From NCBI GenBank assembly GCA_041640815.1, contig JBEPZO010000021.1, positions 1 through 34,177 of the forward strand: a stretch of DNA of 34,177 bases. The letters are read 5' to 3'. The notes beneath the pieces are model-generated. The model saw only the letters and a list, made by a program, of their open reading frames with translations. It was not told the DNA's origin and made no database searches. Position numbers and translations under genes: made by a program. This DNA is from JANWZL01 sp041640815 (GTDB taxonomy: Bacteria; Pseudomonadota; Gammaproteobacteria; Burkholderiales; Thiobacillaceae). Shown in pieces: positions 12,576 to 20,335 of this stretch. Each line of letters starts with the position of its first letter. The first letter of the stretch is position 1.

Positions 12576-12781
12576 CGGCGGCATCTGCCCCATGAGCCGC
12601 CCTGACAACCGGAGGACGAACGCAAACGGTCTACGCTTGAGCGCGACCGACAGCATGCCGGGTCACCTGCCGGCGTCTCCAGTGGTGAGGCGACTGTGCC
12701 CGGCTCACCCGCACATACGCTGAAAGACAGTCGCGAGGGTGATAAGCAGGCAGGGCACCAAGCGCTAGCTGTCTGATAACC

Positions 12782-13576
12782 TCACCACCGCCGCGGCACG
12801 AAGTCGGGGCGGTTTTTGACCACCACGTCATCATCGGCCTGCACCAGCACATATAGCCCACACCGCTCCGCATAGCACACCGCTTCCTCCGGCGCTCCCA
12901 TCGCCGCCACCGCCCCCAACAACACCTTGTCCGCATGTTCGCTAAAGCACGCTTTGAAGCGACTCAATCGCTCCAGGTGCTCATCGACGTCGCTGCTGCT
13001 CAAGCGGCTTTTGCATTCCACCGCCACCGCATGATCGCCATCGATGACCAATAGATCGATCTCCATCAGCACCACGCCGCGATCATCGCGCGCCTGGGCG
13101 TTGGGATAGACGCGGTGCACAGGGATGCCTTGCGCTTGAAATAGCTTCACCACCGCCGGCATGACCATGTCTTGCACAAAGTCGCCCAGGCGATTGCCCA
13201 GGTTGCCAATCTGCCGCTGGAGCTCGCGCATGCGCCGGTCGGTCTCACGGCCGCTTTCGCGCAGCTCGCGGATCAAACGCTCGGTCTCTTGCATGCGGCG
13301 GTCGAATTCTCGGCTGCTTTCGCGGTTGCTTTCGCGTAGCTCGCGGATCAAACGGTCAGTCTCTTGCAAACGCCGGTCAGTCTCCTGCATGCGGCGATCT
13401 GTCTCCTGCATCCGCCGCTCGGTCTCCTGGCTCTGCAGGGCTAGGCTAGCCACCAGCGCCCGGATGTCTTCCCAGCTCATCTCAGAAGGGTCACGTGTCG
13501 GGGTGGTCATCGGCGTACTCGTTTGCGCTTGTATCCAAACATAAGTATATACTTGTACTTGCTTTTCTCTGCGCAC
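12782..13576 (-). CDS. Coiled-coil protein with PD-(D/E)XK nuclease-like domain (DUF3782-like)
   Basis: The frame encodes up to 264 residues. The N-terminal half (about residues 48-120) is a charged coiled coil made of near-identical heptads (RRMQETD, RLIRELRES). The C-terminal half has a restriction-endonuclease-like signature in MEIDLLVIDGDHAVAVECKS (D174, then E187-C-K189). This layout matches proteins often labelled DUF3782, whose function is unknown; DNA cleavage is plausible but not shown. The start is uncertain. GTG at 13576 has AGGA five bases upstream, while ATG at 13510 begins a more natural N terminus (MTTPTRDPSEMSWEDI). The repeats are also visible in the DNA. The gene is isolated from its neighbours by loosely packed sequence. 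Confidence 0.65.
   Translation of the reverse strand: MRREKQVQVYTYVWIQAQTSTPMTTPTRDPSEMSWEDIRALVASLALQSQETERRMQETDRRMQETDRRLQETDRLIRELRESNRESSREFDRRMQETERLIRELRESGRETDRRMRELQRQIGNLGNRLGDFVQDMVMPAVVKLFQAQGIPVHRVYPNAQARDDRGVVLMEIDLLVIDGDHAVAVECKSRLSSSDVDEHLERLSRFKACFSEHADKVLLGAVAAMGAPEEAVCYAERCGLYVLVQADDDVVVKNRPDFVPRRW
13210..13435 (-). repeat. Heptad-coding minisatellite inside the coiled-coil gene
   Basis: The coding DNA for the coiled coil is internally repetitive. Units of 21 bases (seven codons, roughly RRMQETD) follow one another between about 13360 and 13435. A larger block containing AGCTCGCGGATCAAACG occurs near 13263 and again near 13338, 75 bases apart. All unit lengths are multiples of three, so copy changes would keep the reading frame and alter only the coiled-coil length. 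Confidence 0.75.
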
Positions 13577-13862
13577 GTTTCCTAGGACCGCTTGCTGAAA
13601 TGAGCACGCGCGCTATCCCATGCCGCGCAGATACTGCGTTGGCCGCTGCGCCGCAATTCTGTGGAGCGCCGCAAGCTTGTCCAACCGCCTGACCAAACTC
13701 TAAGGCAGTATCAGCGATAATGAAGACGCTGGATAAGTGGCGCGAGCGCACCGCGACCCTACCGCGCTAGTAGCCGTAGTTGCGCTCGGTAAGGGCGTCT
13801 CGACCGCAGAAGCAGGCGCGCCAGAGGTAGCGGCAGTCTGGCAGTCCAGTACAAAGGGGTGT
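13577..13862. other. Intergenic stretch without a recognisable gene
   Basis: This 286-base stretch separates the sodium channel gene from the coiled-coil gene, both on the minus strand. Short open frames exist on both strands, but none has a family motif, a good ribosome binding site or convincing codon use. It should hold the promoter of the coiled-coil gene; AGGA upstream of the GTG at 13576 is the only site I can name. No convincing terminator was seen. Confidence 0.4.
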
Positions 13863-14714
13863 CTATTTCAGGTGCTTGCCGCGCTCCAGGGCTTGACGCA
13901 GATCGGCGATTTCCTGCCGTAATGCGCGCAGTTCCGCGTGCAGGTCGGATTCGATGTGTGCGCGCGCCGCTTCCACTGCAGCCACCGTCTGCTGGTGCTC
14001 TGTCTCGCTGAAAGACTGCATGGCATTGACGATGATAGCGATGAACAGGTTGAGCATGGTGAAGGTGGCGATAAGGATGAAGGGGATGAAGAAGGCCCAC
14101 GCGTAGGGGAAATGTTCCATCACCGGGCGGGCGATGCCCATCGACCAGCTCTCCAAGGTCATGATCTGGAACAGCGTGTAGAGCGAGCGGCCGATGTCGC
14201 CAAACCATTCCGGATAGGTGTTGGCGAAGAGGTTGGTGGCAATTACGGCAAAGACATAATAGATCAGCAGCAGGAGCAGGGCGATTGAACCCAGGCCGGG
14301 GATGGCAGAGAGCAGGGCGGCCACTACCCGACGCATGGACGGGACGATGGTGAGGATGCGCAACACTCGCAGCACGCGCAAGGCACGCAGCACGCTGAAC
14401 TGACCGGTGGCGGGAACCAGTGCGATACCGACGACGATGAAATCGAACACGCTCCAGGGATCGCGGAAGAAGTTGAGGCGGTGTACATAGAGGCGGATAG
14501 CGATCTCCAGCACGAAAAGGGACAAGATGGCCTTATCCAGTGCCAAGATATACAGCCCGGCGACCGCCATCACCGAAGGTGCCGTCTCCAACCCTAAAGT
14601 GATCGCGTTGATCAGGATGAGTATGAGGATCGCCGACTGCACGCGGTGGTGTTGGATAAAGGCCTCGAGACGTTGGCGCAATTGCATTTCGGACTTTACG
14701 GACGAATCAAACAT
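13863..14714 (-). CDS. BacNav-type voltage-gated sodium channel
   Basis: This 283-residue protein has the six-helix layout of a single-domain bacterial sodium channel. S1 is near residues 26-43, and S2 and S3 lie around 58-75 and 87-100. S4 carries Arg at every third position (R110, R113, R116, R119). S5 is at 138-160, followed by the pore loop and S6 at 205-230. The selectivity filter is TLESWSM (186-192), the same as in NavAb of Arcobacter butzleri, so sodium selectivity is expected. The tail (about 245-280) is a charged helix that should form the four-stranded C-terminal coiled coil of BacNav channels. Four subunits would assemble in the inner membrane. The role in this organism is unknown; links to motility and pH response are known from Bacillus NaChBac. 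No strong Shine-Dalgarno sequence is visible. Confidence 0.93.
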   Translation of the reverse strand: MFDSSVKSEMQLRQRLEAFIQHHRVQSAILILILINAITLGLETAPSVMAVAGLYILALDKAILSLFVLEIAIRLYVHRLNFFRDPWSVFDFIVVGIALVPATGQFSVLRALRVLRVLRILTIVPSMRRVVAALLSAIPGLGSIALLLLLIYYVFAVIATNLFANTYPEWFGDIGRSLYTLFQIMTLESWSMGIARPVMEHFPYAWAFFIPFILIATFTMLNLFIAIIVNAMQSFSETEHQQTVAAVEAARAHIESDLHAELRALRQEIADLRQALERGKHLK

Positions 14715-15160
14715 AAGGTTCTTAGCTGACAGCTATCCCTTGAGCAGAAACTGAATAAACGGGCTCGAGCGGGCGCATCGTCACCTCGCGCTTCAATGGC
14801 TCCGACCCGACTCTGGCAGTCTAAAACAGTCTGCTATGCCGTTGTTAGCCTCTGCCATAAGCTCGCTTTCACTTCGTATTTGCTTTCGCGCACGACTGTT
14901 GTGTCCCGCGGCTCGGGCCATCCATGCCGCTTCGTGGTTGGCCTCGACGTTACCGAGGAACGGAGAGACTATCCTTGCAGGGACAGTCGCGGCATCGAAG
15001 TTGGTAGGCGATCAGCCGCAGATTGGCTCATCGCCGTCGTCATCACTCGGCCGGAATGCCATTGGCATTGGGTGCGGCTACAGCGCCCAGCCCCTCGTCT
15101 GACGCAGCGTTGGCGGCTTGGGTCTTGCGCGCCAGACCTGCGGCCCGCCTTCACTTCGGA
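14715..15160. other. 446-base intergenic stretch, no supported gene
   Basis: This lies between the SulP gene and the sodium channel gene, both on the minus strand. The longest open frames (for example 14836-15102 on the plus strand) show no family motif and have an unusual composition rich in Ser and Ala. A perfect hairpin AATGCC/GGCATT with loop ATT occurs at 15055-15069. Part may be a decayed gene or insertion, but I could not recognise one. The right-hand edge of the channel gene must contain its promoter. Confidence 0.35.
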
Positions 15161-17287
15161 TCAAGCCGTGCGCAACTGGGGCACAGGGCAGAGCAGGTCA
15201 TCTGCCGCCTCTTCGCCCAGCCGCTCGTAGATGTCGGCCAAGGCCTGGTCCTCGGTGGCGAAGATATTGTGTTGGCCAATGAGATCGAACAGGCCGGTGC
15301 TGCGCATAACGTCCAAGACCTGCTTTTTCAGGCCAGAGAAGACCAGTTCCATACCGCTTTCACGCAAGCGTTCGACCAAATGGTGGACGACCTCCTCGCC
15401 CGAGGCATCGAGCTGGTTGATGCCATCACCAACGATGAGCAGGTATTTCGCCTGCGGGTGGGAAGACACCGCTTCCAGCACGGCCTCCTCAAAGTAAGAG
15501 GTGTTGGCGAAGTAGAGCGAGCCATCGAAGCGTAAGGCCACGACGTGCTTGCTGGTTGCCAGATGCGGATGCACCTTGAGATCGCGCAGGGTACCGTCTG
15601 GATAACGACCCAACAGTGCGACGCGTGGGGTCATGGTGCGCAACAGGAAGAGCACGATGGCCAGCCCGGCTCCGATCATGATGCCCACATCCAAATGGGG
15701 GGCAAAGGCGAGCGTGGCGATGAAGGTGACCACGGCGGCGGCGCCGTCGTGCTTATGCGCCTCCCAGGCATGTTTGATGGCTTGCACGTTCACCAGCCCA
15801 ACCACCGCCATGATGATGATCGCTGCGAGCACCGCCTGCGGCAGGTGATAGAGCAGAGGTGTCAGGAAGAGCAACGTCAGCAATACGATCAAGGCGGTGA
15901 ATACCGACGACATACCCGTTACTGCCCCGGCGTTGAGGTTGACGGCCGAACGCGAGAAGGAGCCGGAGACCGGGAAGCTTTGCGACAGGCTGCCGACCAT
16001 GTTCGCCAAGCCTTGACCGATAAGTTCTTGATTGGGGTCAATGCGTTGCTTAGTCTTCACCGCAATCGCCTTGGCGATGGAGATGGCCTCCATGAAACCG
16101 ACCAGGGAGATGACGAAGGCCGTCGATAGTAGCGCCGTGAATTTGTCGAGATCGAGCCTGGGCAGAGACAAGCTGGGCAGTCCCTCGGGGATCTTGCCGA
16201 CCACCTCGCCGCCGCCGACGAGCTTGAGTTCGCCATTGCTCACCTTGTGGATGCGGTAGGTGGCGTCCTCGACCTTGAGGCCGGCAGGCACTCGCCCAGC
16301 GGCATAAAGGGCGAGGGTATTGTTCTGCGCATCGATTTGACGGACGACAGGCCGATGCCGCAAGCGGTTTTTGATCTCGTTCAACTGCTCCTCGGCCTGC
16401 TGAACCGCTAGGCGTGCCAGGGCGACGTCGGTCTCAAGACGCAGGATTTCGGCCGAGTCTGCTTTACGCTTTTCTGCCGTGACCAGGGTCTCTTGCTTGA
16501 CAGCAAGTGACTTGGTCAGCCTCTCCAGTTGCTGCTGGCCCTCAAGCACCGTGCGCACCATGGCGGCGAGTTCCTGATCCTGAATATGCTCCAGTCGCGC
16601 CTGCGCGTTGCGCTCGAAACCCGTGGCCCAGGACACCAGGGTGGTGATGACCACGGCGATCAATACCCCTGGCCAGGTTGGCCGGTATTTCTTGATCACC
16701 CACATGATGAGTATGGCGCCGACCCCCATGAGCAGGGTAGGTATATGGGTGTCGCCGAGTTGTTTCAGCACGCCCCACATGTCGAGCAGGAAGTGGTCGC
16801 TGCGCCCCATCGGCACGCCGAAGATCTTGCTCACTTGCGACAGGGCGATGATGATGGCCGCGGCGTTGGTGAAACCGATGATCACCGGATGCGACAAGAA
16901 GTTGACCACTACCCCCAGCTTGAATGCGCCGAGCAAGAATTGGATCATCCCCACCAGCAGGGCGAGCTGAATCGCGAGGGCGATGAAGTCCGGCGAACCA
17001 GGCGCAGCGAGGACCGACAGCGAAGAGGCGGTCAGCAGAGACACCACGGCCACCGGTCCAGTACCCAGTTGATGCGAGGAACCCCACATGGCGGCCACCG
17101 CCACCGGCAAGAAGGCCGCGTACAGGCCGTAATAGGCAGGCATGCCCGCCAGTTGCGCATAGGCCATGGATTGCGGGATCAAGACCAAGGCCACGGTGAG
17201 GCCGGCAATGAAGTCGAGCTTGACGGTCTCCGCTTTCAGGGGAAACCAGCGCAAAAAAGGCAGGATACGGAGTAGCACGGGGTTCAT
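15161..17287 (-). CDS. SulP-family anion transporter with STAS domain and coiled-coil insertion
   Basis: This 708-residue inner-membrane protein belongs to the SulP/SLC26 family, which moves sulfate, bicarbonate or other anions. The opening segment (DFIAGLTVALVLIPQSMAYA) and the NPNQELIGQG-like motif (DPNQELIGQGLANM) are typical. A cytosolic STAS domain follows from about residue 560 to 690. The protein is longer than usual (commonly 550-600) because of an insertion at about residues 226-365, between ATGFER and VVGKIPEGLPSLSLP. It contains a predicted coiled coil (about 235-310) and a small domain, likely on the periplasmic side. The substrate cannot be read from sequence. The start at 17287 fits the family but has only a weak ribosome binding site. 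The gene is divergent from the leader/nuclease unit at 17404. Confidence 0.9.
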   Translation of the reverse strand: MNPVLLRILPFLRWFPLKAETVKLDFIAGLTVALVLIPQSMAYAQLAGMPAYYGLYAAFLPVAVAAMWGSSHQLGTGPVAVVSLLTASSLSVLAAPGSPDFIALAIQLALLVGMIQFLLGAFKLGVVVNFLSHPVIIGFTNAAAIIIALSQVSKIFGVPMGRSDHFLLDMWGVLKQLGDTHIPTLLMGVGAILIMWVIKKYRPTWPGVLIAVVITTLVSWATGFERNAQARLEHIQDQELAAMVRTVLEGQQQLERLTKSLAVKQETLVTAEKRKADSAEILRLETDVALARLAVQQAEEQLNEIKNRLRHRPVVRQIDAQNNTLALYAAGRVPAGLKVEDATYRIHKVSNGELKLVGGGEVVGKIPEGLPSLSLPRLDLDKFTALLSTAFVISLVGFMEAISIAKAIAVKTKQRIDPNQELIGQGLANMVGSLSQSFPVSGSFSRSAVNLNAGAVTGMSSVFTALIVLLTLLFLTPLLYHLPQAVLAAIIIMAVVGLVNVQAIKHAWEAHKHDGAAAVVTFIATLAFAPHLDVGIMIGAGLAIVLFLLRTMTPRVALLGRYPDGTLRDLKVHPHLATSKHVVALRFDGSLYFANTSYFEEAVLEAVSSHPQAKYLLIVGDGINQLDASGEEVVHHLVERLRESGMELVFSGLKKQVLDVMRSTGLFDLIGQHNIFATEDQALADIYERLGEEAADDLLCPVPQLRTA

Positions 17288-17403
17288 AGTTCTGTCTGGC
17301 GGGAAAAGATCGTTGCCAAAGGCAAGCCGCGAGGTCGGCGGCCCATAAGCTTAGCAGATGATGTTCAGCCTGTCGCCGGCATTCGGCCGCGGATACACTT
17401 CTC

Positions 17404-17432
17404 TTGACGAAGATCGCATAGTTTCGTATATT
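17404..17432 (+). promoter_or_regulatory. Sigma70-like promoter TTGACG-17-TATATT
   Basis: TTGACG (17404-17409) and TATATT (17427-17432) are separated by exactly 17 bases, close to the consensus for the housekeeping sigma factor. Transcription would begin near 17439-17441, leading into the structured RNA. It is the best-matching promoter I found in the window. Confidence 0.75.
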
Positions 17433-17444
17433 AAAATCCGAAAC
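17421..17444. promoter_or_regulatory. Dyad flanking the -10 element, possible operator
   Basis: GTTTCG (17421-17426) and CGAAAC (17439-17444) are exact inverted repeats separated by 12 bases. Those 12 bases start with the -10 hexamer, so a dimeric repressor bound here would block the promoter. Half-site centres are about 18 bases apart, a little under two helical turns. No known regulator consensus was matched. Confidence 0.4.
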
Positions 17445-17459
17445 GTTGGGGTGCGTCTC

Positions 17460-17507
17460 ATGTCGTCACATCCCCATCGTACGCTTGAGCCTTCTGGCGA
17501 ACGATAG
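17460..17507 (+). CDS. Possible 15-residue leader peptide
   Basis: An ATG at 17460 opens a 15-codon frame, MSSHPHRTLEPSGER, ending in TAG at 17505, inside the structured RNA. GGGGTG lies eight bases upstream as a weak ribosome binding site. The frame spans both arms of the first hairpin, so translation could disrupt it. No run of a single regulatory amino acid is present, which argues against a classic amino-acid attenuator. It may be a chance frame. Confidence 0.2.
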   Translation: MSSHPHRTLEPSGER

Positions 17508-17550
17508 GGATGAACAGTCGCATAGGCGACTGGTCTCTGCTTCTCTTTTG

Positions 17551-17580
17551 GCCCCGGCTGGCGCCGGGGCTTTTACTTTT
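17551..17580 (+). terminator. Strong intrinsic terminator
   Basis: GCCCCGGC (17551-17558) and GCCGGGGC (17563-17570) form eight perfect pairs around loop TGGC, followed directly by TTTTACTTTT. The T-rich side is only on the plus strand, so it does not serve the minus-strand SulP gene. The only plus-strand transcript it can end is the RNA starting near 17440. Confidence 0.9.
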
Positions 17581-17597
17581 GCGCCAAGGATCGCATC

Positions 17598-20252
17598 ATG
17601 CGGCACAATGCGCGCATGGCGCACACCCCTTACCACATGGCAGCAGAAGCGCTCCTGCATTGGGAGGCTAGCCGGTTGCCCGACTTGCATGTCTGCACCG
17701 TCCTGCTGCCCAATTTGCATGCCTCTGTGCCCCTGCTCGCCGCCCTGCGCGCGCAAATCGATCTACCGGTCTTCCTACCCCCACGCCTGCACACCCTGCA
17801 TAGCCTGGCTGCCGAGGTCCCCGCCGCTGGCATGCTGGAGACCGACTGCCAGCGCCTGGCGCAAATCCATGACTTCTTGCTGCAAGCGGGGGTGTGTCGG
17901 CCGCAGGGGCTATGGGACGTGGCCCGCGAGCTGCTTGAGCTGATCGACGAGCTCTCGGCCGAGGGGCTCGAGCCGGAGGCAGCGCCGCAGCGTCTGCTCG
18001 AGCGGGTGAGCGCGGTCTATGGCCGCCGCAGCAGCCGGCTAATGGAGGCGGAATCACGGCTCGTGCTGGAGCTATGGCAGGCCATGCAACAGGGCGCGGC
18101 GCTTGACCCGATGCGCGACTACGCTCAGCGCCTGGCACGGGCGGCAGACGACGCCTGCGGTCCGCTCTACACCCTTGGCTTGCCCCGCCTGAGCCGGCTT
18201 GAGGCGCGCTTTCTCGAGCAGTGGGCGCAACGCCACCCCGTGCGCCCCCTACCCTGGCGCGCCGCATTTCCCCAGCGTCGCGCGCTACTTGATGCCGCTT
18301 GGCCGAGCGAGGGCACGTCTACGCTCACCGAGCGCGCGCAGGCGCTACGCCTGCAGATGGCCACCAGTCCCCTGCAAGGCGATGTCCGCCTGCTGGCCGC
18401 AGCCGATCTCGAGGTTTTGGCGACGCGTGCTGCCGAGCAAGTGCGGCATTGGCTGGCGCAAGGATATGTGCGCATCGCCATCGTCAGCCTCGACCGCATG
18501 GCGGCGCGGCGGCTACGCGCCCTGCTGGAGCGCGATCATATCCTCATCCAGGATGAAATCGGCTGGGTCTTCTCCACCGCCGCCGCCGCCCATGTCCTCG
18601 ACCGGCTGTTCGCCTTGTTGCAAGACGACTGCTATTACCTTGACCTGCTCGACCTGCTCAAGTCGCCGTTTGTCTTTGCCGATCTCGATGCAAACGGACG
18701 AAGCGAGACGGTCGCTCACCTCGAGCGCGCCATCCGCCGCGCGGGTATCGTCTCCGGCTGGCGCCAGTTCACAGAACTGGCCGGGCAGGCGGTGCCCGCC
18801 GCCTTGCCCATGCTCAGCCGTCTCGATGCGGCGCGCGCGCGCCTGAACGGTCACGCACGCACCCTCGGGCAATGGCAGCAAGACCTGCTGGCGGCGCTGG
18901 CCGATATCGGTACCGACCTCGCCTACCAGGCCGATCCGGTTGGCCGGCAGCTGCTGCGGCTCCTGCAGGCCTTGCGCCACGAGGTGGCAGCGCATGCGGG
19001 CCATTACGACTTCAGCGCTTGGCGTGCGTGGTTGGCGCTGGAGCTCGATCAGCACACCTTTCGCGATGAGAGCATCGAAAGCCCCATCCGCCTCGTCTCG
19101 CTGACCGGCGCGAGATTGCGCGACTTCGACGCTGCCGTCTTGCTCGGGGCAGACGTCGACCACCTGCCGCCGGCAAGCGCGACGGGGGTGTTCAACGATC
19201 GCGTGCGCGCCGAGCTCGGCCTGACCACCACCGCGGACAGGCATACGGAACTGCGCGCCGCCCTCGTCGATTTGATCGCGCATGTGCCGCGCATCCTCGT
19301 GCTCTGGCAAGCGAGCCGCAACGCTGAACCCAATCTGCCGAGCCCTTGGCTCAAGGTGTTGGAGACCCTGCATGCCATGGTCTGGGGGATGAGCCTGATC
19401 GAGACGGCGGCTGCGCCGAGCCCAGCACCCTGGCCGCCACCACCTGCCCCGACCTGGCCGGCGCTCAAGCGCCTGCCAGCACGCTTAAGCGCCAGCGCCT
19501 GGCAAAGCCTGGTGGCCTGTCCTTATCGCTTTTTCGCGCGCCACGTCTTGATGCTCTCGGAACTGGAGGCCGTGCCCGAGGAGATGGACAAGCGCGACTA
19601 TGGCCAATTGGTGCACAGCATCCTGCACGCCTTTCACACCCGCCACCCGCGCCTGGCCGACACGCCGCGCGAGACCTTGCTTGAGGCGCTGATGCGCCTG
19701 GGACGCGAGGTGTTTGCCCCCCACCAGCACGCCGCCTACCTGACGGTGGGCTGGCTTTTGCGCTGGGAGCGGCGCTTGCCGGCCTACCTCGACTGGGCGC
19801 TCGAGCGCGAGGCTCAGGGCTATCGATGGCAGGCTGGAGAGGTCGAGCTCCGCCGCGACCTGACCTTGTCAAGCGGCGACGTCATCACCCTGCACGGCTA
19901 TGCCGATCGCATCGATGCTGGCCCCAAGGGGCTAGCGGTGTTGGACTACAAGGCGCGTTCCCGCGATAGCCTGCGGCGCAGCCTGCAGCGGCTCGGCGAA
20001 GACGTGCAGCTATCGTTTTACGGCCTAGTAGCCGAGGCGGCAGAGGCCGCCTATGTCGCATTGGACGACGCCAAGGTGGACACGCTGGCGCCTAGCACCG
20101 ACTTGCCGACGCTCGCCGCCATGGAGAAGGAACGGCTGCGCGCCACCCTGGTCGCCATCCGTGACGGCGCCCCCCTGCCCGCCCATGGTGCCGACCCGAC
20201 CTGCCGGCTTTGTGAGATGCGTGGGCTATGCCGGCGAGACTACTGGCCGTGA
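17598..20252 (+). CDS. AddB-like PD-(D/E)XK nuclease with Fe-S cluster motif
   Basis: This 884-residue protein resembles the AddB/RecB-nuclease family of recombination proteins. Near the C terminus it has GYADRID (D770, D773) and LDYK (D783-Y-K785), the metal-binding and catalytic residues of the nuclease. Four Cys are spaced as in AddB: C641 (ACPYRFF), then C869-x2-C872-x5-C878, expected to hold a 4Fe-4S cluster. The N-terminal two thirds resembles a superfamily I helicase fold without a Walker A motif, so ATP-driven translocation is unlikely by itself. An AddA-type helicase partner would be expected to make an end-resection complex, but none is adjacent. The start ATG at 17598 has AAGGA seven bases upstream and lies just beyond an intrinsic terminator. 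Confidence 0.85.
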   Translation: MRHNARMAHTPYHMAAEALLHWEASRLPDLHVCTVLLPNLHASVPLLAALRAQIDLPVFLPPRLHTLHSLAAEVPAAGMLETDCQRLAQIHDFLLQAGVCRPQGLWDVARELLELIDELSAEGLEPEAAPQRLLERVSAVYGRRSSRLMEAESRLVLELWQAMQQGAALDPMRDYAQRLARAADDACGPLYTLGLPRLSRLEARFLEQWAQRHPVRPLPWRAAFPQRRALLDAAWPSEGTSTLTERAQALRLQMATSPLQGDVRLLAAADLEVLATRAAEQVRHWLAQGYVRIAIVSLDRMAARRLRALLERDHILIQDEIGWVFSTAAAAHVLDRLFALLQDDCYYLDLLDLLKSPFVFADLDANGRSETVAHLERAIRRAGIVSGWRQFTELAGQAVPAALPMLSRLDAARARLNGHARTLGQWQQDLLAALADIGTDLAYQADPVGRQLLRLLQALRHEVAAHAGHYDFSAWRAWLALELDQHTFRDESIESPIRLVSLTGARLRDFDAAVLLGADVDHLPPASATGVFNDRVRAELGLTTTADRHTELRAALVDLIAHVPRILVLWQASRNAEPNLPSPWLKVLETLHAMVWGMSLIETAAAPSPAPWPPPPAPTWPALKRLPARLSASAWQSLVACPYRFFARHVLMLSELEAVPEEMDKRDYGQLVHSILHAFHTRHPRLADTPRETLLEALMRLGREVFAPHQHAAYLTVGWLLRWERRLPAYLDWALEREAQGYRWQAGEVELRRDLTLSSGDVITLHGYADRIDAGPKGLAVLDYKARSRDSLRRSLQRLGEDVQLSFYGLVAEAAEAAYVALDDAKVDTLAPSTDLPTLAAMEKERLRATLVAIRDGAPLPAHGADPTCRLCEMRGLCRRDYWP

Positions 20253-20335
20253 TGACCGCATTGACCACATGGTTGACCCCCATTGGGCACAAGGTCGAGA
20301 ATGTCGGCTACGGTATCACCTGACGAGGAGCGGCG

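Larger units (their letters stand above)
17440..17580 (+). ncRNA. Structured RNA of about 140 nt: novel small RNA or attenuator leader
   Basis: The RNA expected from the promoter at 17404 contains three hairpins. The first pairs CATCCCCATCGT (17469-17480) with ACGATAGGGATG (17501-17512), 12 positions with one mismatch, enclosing GCC/GGC around loop TTCT. The second is CAGTCGC/GCGACTG (17515-17521 with 17526-17532, loop ATAG), seven perfect pairs. The third is the terminator at 17551-17580. An alternative pairing of TGGGG (17447-17451) with CCCCA (17472-17476) would exclude the first hairpin. I could not match it to 6S, 4.5S, tmRNA or a known riboswitch. The ribosome binding site of the nuclease gene starts six bases after the terminator, so it could be an attenuating leader, or an independent small RNA followed by readthrough. 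Confidence 0.65.

Noticed and set aside
12117..12781. Extra small genes between tldD and the coiled-coil gene
   Set aside because: About 200 bases with only short frames lacking ribosome binding sites; nothing is supported beyond the end of tldD.
13210..13435. The 21-bp units as a CRISPR array
   Set aside because: Units are directly adjacent and in frame with no unique spacers; they encode coiled-coil heptads.
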